Of a stretch of 64,000 nucleotides of DNA, positions 17,912 through 25,477 are shown piece after piece (within the stretch, counting starts at the first letter, position 1; every line of letters begins with the position of its first letter). The stretch spans positions 1 to 64,000 of the forward strand of contig NZ_JACVWU010000018.1 in the NCBI RefSeq assembly GCF_014596915.1, in the 5' to 3' direction. The notes below the pieces were generated by a model, which worked only from the letters and a program-made list of their open reading frames with translations, did not search any database and was not told where the DNA came from. The DNA comes from Streptomyces sp. TRM68416. GTDB lineage: Bacteria > Actinomycetota > Actinomycetes > Streptomycetales > Streptomycetaceae. Both the position numbers and the translations under genes were made by a program.

Positions 17912-18619
17912 GTGCCGCCGAGCGACGCAGGACACGGCCGTGACCACCACGGTCGGCTGGGCCCGCGTGAGCTGCCGCGTCGGCTGTGCGCCGTCGCGTC
18001 CGAGCTGCTCCCGGTCGCCGGCGCCAGCGTCTCGCTGCACAGCGACGGCCTGCCGATGCAGCTGGGGGCGAGCAGCGCCCAGGCCGCGTACGTGACGGAG
18101 CTCCAGGCCACGCTGGGCGAGGGCCCGGCGCAGAGCGTCGCGCGGAGCGGCGAACCGGTCCTCGCCTGCGATCTGACGGCCGGCCCGGACGTCGCACGCT
18201 GGCCGGTCTTCGCCGAACTGGCCATGGAGGCCGGGGTGCGCGCCGCGTACTCGCTCCCGCTGGGCGACGACACGGTGTGCCTGGGCACGCTCGACCTCTA
18301 CCGCGACACCCCCGGCGGCCTCACCCCCGGGCAACTGCGCACCGCCCGCGCCCTGGCCGCGTCCATGACCGTGGCCCTCACGGCGATCTCCCACGAGGCG
18401 GCGGAGACCTCCGAGCCGGAGCACGGCGGCTGGCTCGCCTCCCTCGCCGCCGAACACGACCGCCTCTACCAGGCCATCGGCATGCTCATGGCCCAGCTCG
18501 GCGTGGCCGCCGACGAGGCCCTGGCCCGCCTCCGCGCCCACGCCTTCGCCCACGGCCGCACGGCGACGGAGGTGGCAGGCGACGTGATCGGCCACCGCAT
18601 ACGCCTGGAACGCGAGTAA
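17912..18619 (+). CDS. GAF-ANTAR domain regulator
   Basis: 235 residues from GTG 17912, with GAGGAGGCGG upstream; longer in-frame starts read through the dispersed repeat. A GAF-like sensor domain (about residues 20-160, LPVAGASVSLHSDGLPMQLGASS to TARALAASMTVAL) is followed by a C-terminal ANTAR RNA-binding domain (LAAEHDRLYQAIGMLMAQLGVAADEAL with RLRAHAFAHGRTATEVAGDVI). ANTAR proteins bind dual hexaloop RNAs to prevent termination. No such RNA was identified nearby. Convergent with the next lipoprotein gene. Confidence 0.9.
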   Translation: MPPSDAGHGRDHHGRLGPRELPRRLCAVASELLPVAGASVSLHSDGLPMQLGASSAQAAYVTELQATLGEGPAQSVARSGEPVLACDLTAGPDVARWPVFAELAMEAGVRAAYSLPLGDDTVCLGTLDLYRDTPGGLTPGQLRTARALAASMTVALTAISHEAAETSEPEHGGWLASLAAEHDRLYQAIGMLMAQLGVAADEALARLRAHAFAHGRTATEVAGDVIGHRIRLERE

Positions 18620-18635
18620 CGCCCAGGTCGTGCTG

Positions 18636-19418
18636 TCACACCTCCGCCCGGCCCTGCTTGCGCACCTCCGCCAGGCGGGCGGCGCCCAGTTCGGTGGCGG
18701 TCCAGGTGGCGTCGGTGGGGAGGTCGGCGAGGCTGCCGTTGGTGAGGAGGATGGTGTCCTCGCCCACGCGGACGGCGGCAAGCTCGAGGGTGAGCGTGGG
18801 AGCGTCGTCCGTGGCGGCGGTCAGGGTGACGCGCAGGCCCTGGCGGGCGTCGCCGACCTCGGGGAGTTCCGCCTCGGTGACCTCGACCTCCTCCCGGGTG
18901 CCGGTGCCGGTCACCGCCGTGAACCGCCCGCACTTCTGCGGCAGCGTCCCCAGCCAGGCCAGCGTGCGGTCCACCTCCGCGGGCGGGTGGACGACGACCT
19001 GGTAGCGGATCTGCGCCTCGTCCCAGTCGTCGTCGAGGCCGGTCACCGCGCCCGTACGGGCGTCTCCGCCGAAGAACTCCTCCGCGTACAGGGAGTCCAG
19101 CAGCCGTCGGCAGTCGGGGTCGTCGGTGCTCGCCTTCAGCATGCCGTCCCGCCAGGTCGCGGCCCCCTGTGTCTCCGACCACGGCTCCCCCAGATCGGCC
19201 GCGGTGATCAGGGCCGCCCGCGCCTGCGCCTCGGTGAGCGCGGGGGCGGCCGTCGGGGACGGGGGAGCGCTGCTCGGCGTGGGCGTCGGTGACGCCACCG
19301 GAGACTTCACCGGCGCCGAGGCCTCCGGCCGCCCGCCCGCGGAACAGGCGGACGCGGTCAGCAGCGCGCCCAGCGCGAGGGCCGACGCGGTCAGGACGCG
19401 GGCCGGGGGAAGGGGCAT
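18636..19418 (-). CDS. Secreted lipoprotein, unknown function
   Basis: 260 residues from ATG 19418, preceded by AGGAGG. The signal peptide ends with a lipobox-like TASAC (Cys25), then a Ser/Pro/Thr linker. The mature domain of about 200 residues (ALITAADLGEPWSE, DPDCRRLLDSLYAEEFFGG, CGRFTAVTG, TWTATELGAARLAEVRKQG) resembles the sensor-like lipoproteins common in Streptomyces; two Cys may form a disulfide. The 5' region is shared divergently with the thrS leader. No enzyme motif is seen. Confidence 0.8.
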   Translation of the reverse strand: MPLPPARVLTASALALGALLTASACSAGGRPEASAPVKSPVASPTPTPSSAPPSPTAAPALTEAQARAALITAADLGEPWSETQGAATWRDGMLKASTDDPDCRRLLDSLYAEEFFGGDARTGAVTGLDDDWDEAQIRYQVVVHPPAEVDRTLAWLGTLPQKCGRFTAVTGTGTREEVEVTEAELPEVGDARQGLRVTLTAATDDAPTLTLELAAVRVGEDTILLTNGSLADLPTDATWTATELGAARLAEVRKQGRAEV

Positions 19419-19533
19419 CGGTGGGCCTCCTGGGGCAACCGTGATCGAAGTACGTGCTCCCAAGGCACCACCACCCGGTCCCACCCACCAGCGCGCCGGT
19501 CCGTCCGGGTGAGGGAGGGCCCCGAAAAACGCC

Positions 19534-19564
19534 TTGCGTCCGCAGCCGGGTCCGTTGCTACGGT
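19534..19564 (+). promoter_or_regulatory. Promoter of the thrS leader transcript
   Basis: TTGCGT (19534-19539) and TACGGT (19559-19564), 19 bp apart, resemble a housekeeping sigma promoter. Start of transcription would fall about seven bases beyond the -10 box, at or next to the ATG of the leader peptide (19571), giving a leaderless message. Confidence 0.5.
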
Positions 19565-19570
19565 CGGGGC

Positions 19571-19627
19571 ATGCAGCGCGCTCCCCTGTCTCTCACGACG
19601 ACGCCGGACCCCGTCCCGGCGCGCTGA
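19571..19627 (+). CDS. Threonine leader peptide (attenuator) of thrS
   Basis: An 18-codon frame encodes MQRAPLSLTTTPDPVPAR with three consecutive ACG threonine codons (19595-19603). It has no clear ribosome binding site and probably starts at the transcript 5' end. A stem of AGCGCGC (19575-19581) with GCGCGCT (19619-19625) brackets the Thr codons, and a strong hairpin follows at 19643-19670. A run of Thr codons before a threonyl-tRNA synthetase is what ribosome-mediated attenuation needs: stalling on uncharged tRNA-Thr would change folding and let transcription continue. It is too short for ordinary gene finding. Confidence 0.75.
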   Translation: MQRAPLSLTTTPDPVPAR

Positions 19628-19642
19628 CAGCTGACCTGTTCC

Positions 19643-19670
19643 GAAGCCCCGGGTGAGTGCCCGGGGCTTC
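19643..19670 (+). terminator. Attenuator terminator hairpin before thrS
   Basis: A perfect 11-bp stem, GAAGCCCCGGG (19643-19653) with CCCGGGGCTTC (19660-19670), and a 6-nt loop begin 15 bp after the leader stop codon and end 46 bp before the synthetase start. No U-run follows, which is common in Streptomyces. CGGGGC at 19565-19570 could pair with GCCCCG in the left arm as an alternative fold. Confidence 0.75.
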
Positions 19671-19716
19671 GCGCCGTCCGCCCCCGGTTTCTCGCCCCCG
19701 AGCGAGAGAGCCCACC

Positions 19717-20952
19717 ATGGACGCCCTTGCCGCCACCGCACCCGACCACCGCCGACTCGGCCGCGAACTCGACCTGTTCGACACCGACCCCCTGATGGGC
19801 GCGGGCCTGCCGTACTGGCTGCCGGCCGGCGCCGTCGTACGGCACGAGCTGGAGGAGTACGTCCGCGAGACCGAGCGCGCCGCCGGGTACCGGCACGTGT
19901 ACTCGCCCGTCCTCGGCAAACGCGAGCTGTACGAGATCTCCGGTCACTGGTCCCACTACAGCGAGGACATGTTCCCGCCGATGGAGCTGGGCGCCGAGGA
20001 GGTCGTCCTGCGCCCCAGCCTCTGCCCCCACCACGCCCTCATCTACCGTTCCCGCTCCCACAGCTACCGCGAACTGCCCCTCCGCATGGCAGAGTTGGGC
20101 GGCATGTACCGCTCCGAGCTGTCCGGCGTACTCGGCGGCCTCACCCGGGTGCGCGCCATCCAGCTCAACGACGCGCACGTCTTCTGCACCCTGGAGCAGG
20201 TGGCCGAGGAGGCCCGCTCCGCCCTGGAACTGATCCGCCGGGCCTACGCCGATCTCGGCATCCGCGCCGCCAGGTACCGGCTCTCCCTGCCGGGAGAGGG
20301 CGGCAAGTACGTGCCCGACCCGGAGCTCTGGCGCCGCGCGACCGCCCTGCTGCGGGAGGTGCTGGAGGGCTTCGCGTACGACGAGGAGGAGGGCGAGGCC
20401 GCCTTCTACGGTCCCAAGATCGACGTACAGATCACCGACCCCGCCGGTCGCGAGTCCACCCTCTCCACCGTCCAGATCGACTTCCACCAGCCCGAACGCT
20501 TCGACCTGCACTACATCGGCGCCGACGGCGCGAAGCACCGACCGGTCATGGTCCACCGCAGCGTCATCGGCAGCGTGGAACGGGCGGTCGCCCACCTCGT
20601 CGAGGCCCACCGCGGCGCCTTCCCGGTCTGGCTCGCGCCCGTACAGCTCGCGGTGTTCCCGGTGTCGGACGCCCAGGTCCAGCAGGCCGAGGCGGTCGTA
20701 CGGCGGGCCCGGGCGCGGGGCCTGCGGACCGAACTCGCCGGTCCCGGTGACGGCAGCCTGGGGGCCCGGATCCGGGCGGCGCGGCTCGTGCCGTACCAGG
20801 CGGTGATCGGGGAGCGGGAGGCCGACGGCGACCTGGTGGCCGTACGGCTGCGGGACGGGCGCAGGACGGGAGCCGTGCCGGTGGAGGAGCTGCTCGGCCG
20901 GATCGCGGGCCGGGCGGCCGATCGCGCGTCGGAACTCTGGGGGCCTGCGTAG
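19717..20952 (+). CDS. thrS: Threonyl-tRNA synthetase lacking TGS and editing domains
   Basis: 411 residues from ATG 19717 (GAGAGAG upstream). It charges tRNA-Thr. Class II motifs are present: motif 2 region RMAELGGMYRSELSG, GLTRVRAIQLNDAHVFC, and motif 3 HRSVIGSVERAVAHLVE. Zinc ligands Cys103, His154 and His280 have the same spacing (51 and 126) as Cys334/His385/His511 of the E. coli enzyme. The protein equals the catalytic plus anticodon-binding half and starts directly at it, with no N1 (TGS) or N2 editing domain, compared with about 640-660 residues for the full enzyme. It therefore cannot remove Ser-tRNA-Thr by itself. Probably a second, starvation- or inhibitor-induced enzyme beside a full-length housekeeping ThrRS. 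Confidence 0.92.
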   Translation: MDALAATAPDHRRLGRELDLFDTDPLMGAGLPYWLPAGAVVRHELEEYVRETERAAGYRHVYSPVLGKRELYEISGHWSHYSEDMFPPMELGAEEVVLRPSLCPHHALIYRSRSHSYRELPLRMAELGGMYRSELSGVLGGLTRVRAIQLNDAHVFCTLEQVAEEARSALELIRRAYADLGIRAARYRLSLPGEGGKYVPDPELWRRATALLREVLEGFAYDEEEGEAAFYGPKIDVQITDPAGRESTLSTVQIDFHQPERFDLHYIGADGAKHRPVMVHRSVIGSVERAVAHLVEAHRGAFPVWLAPVQLAVFPVSDAQVQQAEAVVRRARARGLRTELAGPGDGSLGARIRAARLVPYQAVIGEREADGDLVAVRLRDGRRTGAVPVEELLGRIAGRAADRASELWGPA

Positions 20953-20993
20953 GGTCGGGTCCGTATCCGCCCCACGCGACGAGAGGATCCACC

Positions 20994-21959
20994 GTGACGA
21001 CCGGTCAGTCCATTCCGGTGATCATCGACTGCGACACGGGTGTCGACGACGCCCTGGCCCTGCTGTTCGCCGTACGGCACCCCGGTCTCGACGTGCGTGC
21101 GGTGACCTGCGTGGCCGGGAACACGGACGTCGACGGTGTCGTCCGCAACACCCTGACCGTGCTGGAGCACGCCGGGGCGGGGGACATCCCCGTCGCGCGG
21201 GGCGCCGAGCGGCCGCTGATCGAGCCGGTGCGCACGGCCGACCACGTGCACGGGCGGGACGGCCTGGGCGACCTCGGTCTCCCCGCGCCGACGCGGGTCC
21301 CGGTGGACGTGGACGCGGTGACGCTGCTGCGCCGGGAGATCCTGGCCTCGCCGCGGCCGGTGACGCTGATCCCCATGGCCCCTCTGACGAACATCGCCCT
21401 GCTGCTGCGTACGCACCCCGAAGTGGTCCGGAACATCGAGCGGATCGTCTTCATGGGCGGCGCGGTGGCCGCCGGGAACGCCACCCCGGTCGCCGAGTTC
21501 AACGTCTGGCACGACCCGGAGGCCGCCGCGATCCTGCTCACCGCCGGGGTGCCGATCACGATGTACGGCCTCGACGTCTTCACACAGGTCCGGGTCGGGG
21601 CGGCCGACGTCCAGCGGCTGCGCGCGAGTGCGGAACCGAGTCTCCGTCTGGCCGGTGACCTCCTCGCCCACCGCGACCCGGCCACCTCCGGCGACCCCAC
21701 CCCCACGGGCGCCCTGGGCGACGCGGGTGCCGTCTGCGCGGTCGTCGACCCCGGCGGCCTGACCACGGAACTCCTGCCGGTCGAGGTGAGCCTGGCCTCC
21801 GGTCCCACCCGCGGCCAGACGGTCGTCGACCGCCGCCCCCACCCCGGGGAGTCCGAGATCCACGAGGGCGAACGCGAACAGACCTTGGTGGACGTGGCGT
21901 TGGGCGTGGACGCGGAGCGCTACGTGAAGCTGTGGCTGTCGACGGTGGAGGGACCGTAA
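20994..21959 (+). CDS. Inosine/uridine-preferring nucleoside hydrolase
   Basis: 321 residues from GTG 20994 (GAGAGGAT upstream), 41 bp after thrS. The N-terminal aspartate cluster DCDTGVDDALALLFA binds calcium and activates water. GNTDVDGVVRNTL, PMAPLTNIALLL and EFNVWHDPEAAAILL are further family motifs. It hydrolyses ribonucleosides to base and ribose in purine/pyrimidine salvage; base preference cannot be read. No signal peptide. It may be transcribed from the thrS message. A terminator follows. Confidence 0.92.
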   Translation: MTTGQSIPVIIDCDTGVDDALALLFAVRHPGLDVRAVTCVAGNTDVDGVVRNTLTVLEHAGAGDIPVARGAERPLIEPVRTADHVHGRDGLGDLGLPAPTRVPVDVDAVTLLRREILASPRPVTLIPMAPLTNIALLLRTHPEVVRNIERIVFMGGAVAAGNATPVAEFNVWHDPEAAAILLTAGVPITMYGLDVFTQVRVGAADVQRLRASAEPSLRLAGDLLAHRDPATSGDPTPTGALGDAGAVCAVVDPGGLTTELLPVEVSLASGPTRGQTVVDRRPHPGESEIHEGEREQTLVDVALGVDAERYVKLWLSTVEGP

Positions 21960-21986
21960 CGCCCCCGTCCCTCAACGGAATAGGCA

Positions 21987-22036
21987 GATGTGGGCCGGTT
22001 GTCCGCCTGTTCTACGGCGTTTTCCCGGCCCACATC
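21987..22036. terminator. Bidirectional terminator
   Basis: A perfect 12-bp stem, GATGTGGGCCGG (21987-21998) with CCGGCCCACATC (22025-22036), lies between the convergent nucleoside hydrolase and surface-protein genes. Confidence 0.8.
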
Positions 22037-22058
22037 CGCCACTTGCCGTTCCCGGGAC

Positions 22059-22994
22059 CTACGAACGGGCCGAGCGCCTGCGCTTGGTCGCCAGCACGAT
22101 CGCGCCGCCGCCCGCGAGGAGCGCCGCCGCGCCGATGGTGATCGGGAGGGTGTTGCCGTCGGCGCCCGTCTCGGCGAGGTCACCACCGCCGCCGCCGTTC
22201 GGGGTCGGCGCCGGTGGCGTGGTGGACTCCGGGGCGGACGGGGTCGGGGTGGGGCTGTCCGTGGACGAGCTGGGCTCCGGCTCCTCCGGGGTCTCCGACG
22301 GGGGCTCCGACGGCGGGGCGGGCTCCGTCGGGGTCGGGGGCGGCGTCGTGGGCGCCGGCGGCTCCTCGGGCTTGGGCTCGCAGTACTTCGTACCGCCGTT
22401 CCAGGCCGCGATCAGCTTGTCCTTGATGACCGGACGGTCCGGGCCCTTGGGCAGCTCACCGTGCTCGAAGCCGTCGTTGGCGTCGAGGTTGCCGTCGTAC
22501 TTCACGGCGCCCCGGTAGAGGTCGATCTGCGCGTAGCAGCCCGCGTCCGGCACCGCGATGTCGAGGGAGTCGGTCTTGCCCGGCTTGACCGTGACCGTGT
22601 CGAAGTCGACGAAGACCTGCTCGCCGGAGGTGGCGAAGGTCGGACCGTGGGCGAGGTAGGAGGCGAGCGAGGCGGTGCAGGTGGTGGCGTTGCCCGCCGT
22701 GCGGACCTGGATGTGCACCTTGCCGTCGTCGGTCGGCTTCAGGTTCTGGTCGTCGACCTTGACCGAGTCGAAGAAGTCGGTGCCGTTCAGCGAGAACTGG
22801 CAGCGGTCGGTGGCGGTCTCGGTGCCCGCGCCCGTACCGGGCTTGTAGTGGCCGCCGGAGTTCCAGCCGTGACCGCCCGGACCGCCGGTGGCGAAGGCGC
22901 CGGAGGCTCCGGCGACACTGGCGGCGCACAGGGCGAGCGACACGGCGCCCGTCCCCAGCACACGTCGGGCGATGACACGTCTCGCTATGGACAT
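22059..22994 (-). CDS. Sortase-anchored surface protein (LAETG motif)
   Basis: 311 residues from ATG 22994, with GATGGGGA upstream. The signal peptide (residues 1-35, RRVLGTGAVSLALCAASVAGASGAFA) is followed by a Gly/His-rich start. A folded domain of about 160 residues (CQFSLNGTDFFDSVKV to NGGTKYC) has two Cys pairs. Next come a Pro/Thr/Ser/Glu wall-spanning linker, the LAETGA sorting motif, a hydrophobic segment and a basic tail (KRRRSARS). LAXTG is the class E sortase signal of Streptomyces. The product should be linked to peptidoglycan; its ligand is unknown. Confidence 0.9.
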   Translation of the reverse strand: MSIARRVIARRVLGTGAVSLALCAASVAGASGAFATGGPGGHGWNSGGHYKPGTGAGTETATDRCQFSLNGTDFFDSVKVDDQNLKPTDDGKVHIQVRTAGNATTCTASLASYLAHGPTFATSGEQVFVDFDTVTVKPGKTDSLDIAVPDAGCYAQIDLYRGAVKYDGNLDANDGFEHGELPKGPDRPVIKDKLIAAWNGGTKYCEPKPEEPPAPTTPPPTPTEPAPPSEPPSETPEEPEPSSSTDSPTPTPSAPESTTPPAPTPNGGGGGDLAETGADGNTLPITIGAAALLAGGGAIVLATKRRRSARS

Positions 22995-23433
22995 GCGGTT
23001 CCCCATCTTGATGCGAGCAGAGCCCGGGTGACGGCAGGCGGGCAGCGCGCCACGACGGCGGGGCCGTGCCGTTCCGGGGGGTGGTCGAAGGAACACTGGG
23101 CCCATTGGTCACATGCGCCACAGCGTGAGGCCCATGGTGGTCCTGGCTGTTGCCCCTGTCAACCAGCGGGAACGCGCCGGGAGTTCACAGAAACTCACCA
23201 TTCCGCCACACAGGGAATCTTCTACTCCGCTAGTGGCGGCCGCACGGTCGCACGGCCACGCGTCGGTGCGGTCTCGCCGACCCCGCCGACCCGACCCCCG
23301 GCCTGGGCGCATCGGGGTGTTAGGCCGTACAGCCGAGCCGCGCGCGTCACGGGGCGTCACTCCGGGGGACACCCCGTGAGAATCGAACGCAGTGATGTCG
23401 TGCCGTCGACGTGTGCGAGGAGCTCTGCCGACC
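22995..23433. other. Intergenic region, 439 bp, no gene seen
   Basis: This divergent promoter region separates the surface-protein and secreted-protein genes. I see an AT-richer stretch around 23190-23230 but no convincing hairpin, operator or small gene. Frames over it lack ribosome binding sites and coding bias. Confidence 0.6.
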
Positions 23434-24237
23434 ATGAGCAGGTCCGGGAAGTCCACCGCCCGCTACGGGATCGCCTGCGCGCTGCTCGCCGCGCTGGCGG
23501 TGACGCCGGGAACGGCCTCGGCGCACGGGGGACGTGAGCTGTGGGGTGCCGTTACGGTCGCGCCCGGGCGGGAGGGGATCGTCGAGGTCGCCGGATACAG
23601 CGGGGACCGCCTCGGCCCCGGGTCGGTGCTGACGCTCACGGCGCCGGACCGCGCCCGGGTCACCGGGACGCCGCTCGACGGCGGTGGCTACGAGGGGGCG
23701 GTCGCTCCCGGCGGGCGCAGTGCCACGTACACGTTCACCGGCGCCTCGGAGGGGGCGCCGTGGGAGGACCGTACGTTCCCGTTCGTGCTGGCGGTGCCCG
23801 TGGACGCGGTGCCGGGGACGCGGCTGGCCGGCTGCGCGATGGAGCTGACGGACGCGAACGGGGCCCCGAAGGACCGCGGTGCCTGTGCGGTGACCGTGGG
23901 CCTGCCCGCGCCCACGCTGTCGCGGCCCCTCTCGGGGGTGCCGTTGGGCGGGCTGCCCGAGGTGGGCGGGACCGCCTATCCCGGCACTCAGGTCACCGTC
24001 AGGGACGCGGCGGAGAACGAGGTCTGTACGGCGACCGCCTCCGCAGCCGACGGCGCCTGGTCCTGCGTACCCGACCGGCCGCTCGCCCCGGGCCCGGGGC
24101 TGCTCCAGGCGACCGCGACGCTGAACGGCGTGAGCGCGGTGAGCGAGCAGATCGCGGTGACGGTGGAGGGGACGCCGGCTCCTGACGGCGCGGGGGAGGC
24201 GCTGCCGGGGCGCGACGGGATCAACGGCGGGGCGTGA
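23434..24237 (+). CDS. Secreted protein, unknown function
   Basis: 267 residues from ATG 23434 (GAGGAG 13 bp upstream). The signal peptide (YGIACALLAALAVTPGTASA, cleaved near residue 30) leads to two beta-rich modules. The first (about 31-150) has ELWGAVTVAPGREGIVEVAGYSG and paired Cys. The second (about 165-250) looks like a bacterial Ig-like fold (GGTAYPGTQVTVRDAAENEVCTATA, DGAWSCVPDRPLAPG, LNGVSAVSEQIAVTV). The protein ends with a flexible tail and no sorting signal. Adhesive or structural role is inferred only from the fold. Confidence 0.75.
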   Translation: MSRSGKSTARYGIACALLAALAVTPGTASAHGGRELWGAVTVAPGREGIVEVAGYSGDRLGPGSVLTLTAPDRARVTGTPLDGGGYEGAVAPGGRSATYTFTGASEGAPWEDRTFPFVLAVPVDAVPGTRLAGCAMELTDANGAPKDRGACAVTVGLPAPTLSRPLSGVPLGGLPEVGGTAYPGTQVTVRDAAENEVCTATASAADGAWSCVPDRPLAPGPGLLQATATLNGVSAVSEQIAVTVEGTPAPDGAGEALPGRDGINGGA

Positions 24238-24250
24238 TGCGGGACTTCGG

Positions 24251-24700
24251 TCAGTACCGGACCGCCCGTTCCACCTCCGCCTGCACCTCGCCGCCGAGGT
24301 CGCGGTTGCTGCGGGCCGTGGCCTTCTTCGACTCCCCGGCGGGGACGTCGGAGACGGTGACGAGGACCGTGTCCCGGCGGTTGCCGTCCGGGTCGGTGAA
24401 GTCGACCTGCACGGTGAAGGACTTGGTGGAGTCTTCGGTGTTCTCGGCGGTGATCTCGGCCGTGACACGGCCGTCGGACGTGGATGTGTCGCCCACCGTC
24501 ACGTCGTCCTTGGCGTCGACGCCGTTCTTGATCTCGTCGAACTTGCGGTCCGCCTCGGACGCGAGGGACTCCGCCGCGGACTCGGCCCTGCTGGCGACGC
24601 TCTTCGGGGTGTCGTCGTCGGAGCAGCCGGTCAGAACGGCCGACCCGGCCAGTACGGCGGCGGCGACGACGGCCAGTGAGCGGTTCCGGTAGCCGGGCAT
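24251..24700 (-). CDS. Small lipoprotein
   Basis: 149 residues from ATG 24700, with GGAGGCGCC upstream. The lipoprotein signal has lipobox LTGC (Cys26). A helical, Lys/Glu/Asp-rich stretch follows (SVASRAESAAESLASEADRKFDEIKNG), then a beta-sandwich-like domain (VTAEITAENTEDSTKSFTVQVDFTD, RDTVLVTVSDVPAGES), similar to FxLYD/DUF-type ligand-less domains. Convergent with the secreted protein by 13 bp. Function unknown. Confidence 0.8.
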   Translation of the reverse strand: MPGYRNRSLAVVAAAVLAGSAVLTGCSDDDTPKSVASRAESAAESLASEADRKFDEIKNGVDAKDDVTVGDTSTSDGRVTAEITAENTEDSTKSFTVQVDFTDPDGNRRDTVLVTVSDVPAGESKKATARSNRDLGGEVQAEVERAVRY

Positions 24701-24872
24701 GGCGCCTCCAGATGTCTGCGTACGGCACGGGTTCCTCCATTGAAGATCCGCACACCTCCACCCGCACGCCGACCAGTCACTCGTTCGGCCCCCTCCCGTG
24801 GTGGGCGCCCCGGCCCGCGCGGAGGGTGGTCGCAACGACGCACGACAGGCACGACAGGAAGCGGGGCACGCC

Positions 24873-25370
24873 ATGACCCAGCAACCGCACGCCACACAGC
24901 CGCCGACCGGCGAACAGCAGCCCTCCCGGGCGTGGGACGAGACTCACCGCACGGCCCCTGCCGCCACCGCCCCCGACACCGGCTGGCAGACCGGCGGCCT
25001 GGTCTTCGCCGGTGTCCTGATGCTCGTCAACGGTGTGGTGGCTGTCCTCCAGGGCATCTCCGCGCTCGCCGCCGACGATGTGTACGACGTCGTCGGCGAC
25101 TACGTCTACAAGATCAACCTCACCGGCTGGGGCGTCATCCTGCTCTGCCTGGGCACGCTGGCCGCGGCGGTCGGCGCGGGCATCCTCAAGGGCGCCTGGT
25201 GGGCACGGATGGCCGGTATCTTCCTGGCCTCCCTCGGCATGGTCTTCCACTTCCTCTTCCTGCCGTACCAGCCCGTCTGGTCCGTCCTCATGGTCGCGAT
25301 CGACTTCTTCGTCATCTGGGCCCTGGCGACGGCGCCGGGCGAGGTCAAGCCGACCGACCGAGCCGACTGA
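24873..25370 (+). CDS. DUF7144-type four-helix membrane protein
   Basis: 165 residues from ATG 24873 (GGAAGCGGGG upstream). A polar N-terminus of 40 residues precedes four membrane segments (GLVFAGVLMLVNGVVAVLQGISAL, GWGVILLCLGTLAAAVGAGIL, AGIFLASLGMVFHFLFLP, VWSVLMVAIDFFVIWALAT). The pattern matches a Streptomyces membrane family of unknown function that I recall as DUF7144. Nothing in the neighbours suggests a role. Confidence 0.75.
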   Translation: MTQQPHATQPPTGEQQPSRAWDETHRTAPAATAPDTGWQTGGLVFAGVLMLVNGVVAVLQGISALAADDVYDVVGDYVYKINLTGWGVILLCLGTLAAAVGAGILKGAWWARMAGIFLASLGMVFHFLFLPYQPVWSVLMVAIDFFVIWALATAPGEVKPTDRAD

Positions 25371-25477
25371 GGTCGCCGTCCCGTCCGGCGGATTTCCGTG
25401 CGCCGTTCACGCACGGCAGTCGGTTGACTACCCTTTGTCGGGTGGTGGACGTCTACTGGGGCGGCGGCGGGGGCGGC

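Noticed and set aside
19571..19716. T-box riboswitch before thrS
   Set aside because: No T-box core sequence (TGGnACCGCG-like) or long stem I was seen; the Thr-rich leader peptide explains the region better.
24740..25477. N-terminal extension of the LuxR-type regulator
   Set aside because: The extension overlaps the separate membrane-protein gene at 24873 in another frame and has Arg/Pro-rich shadow composition.
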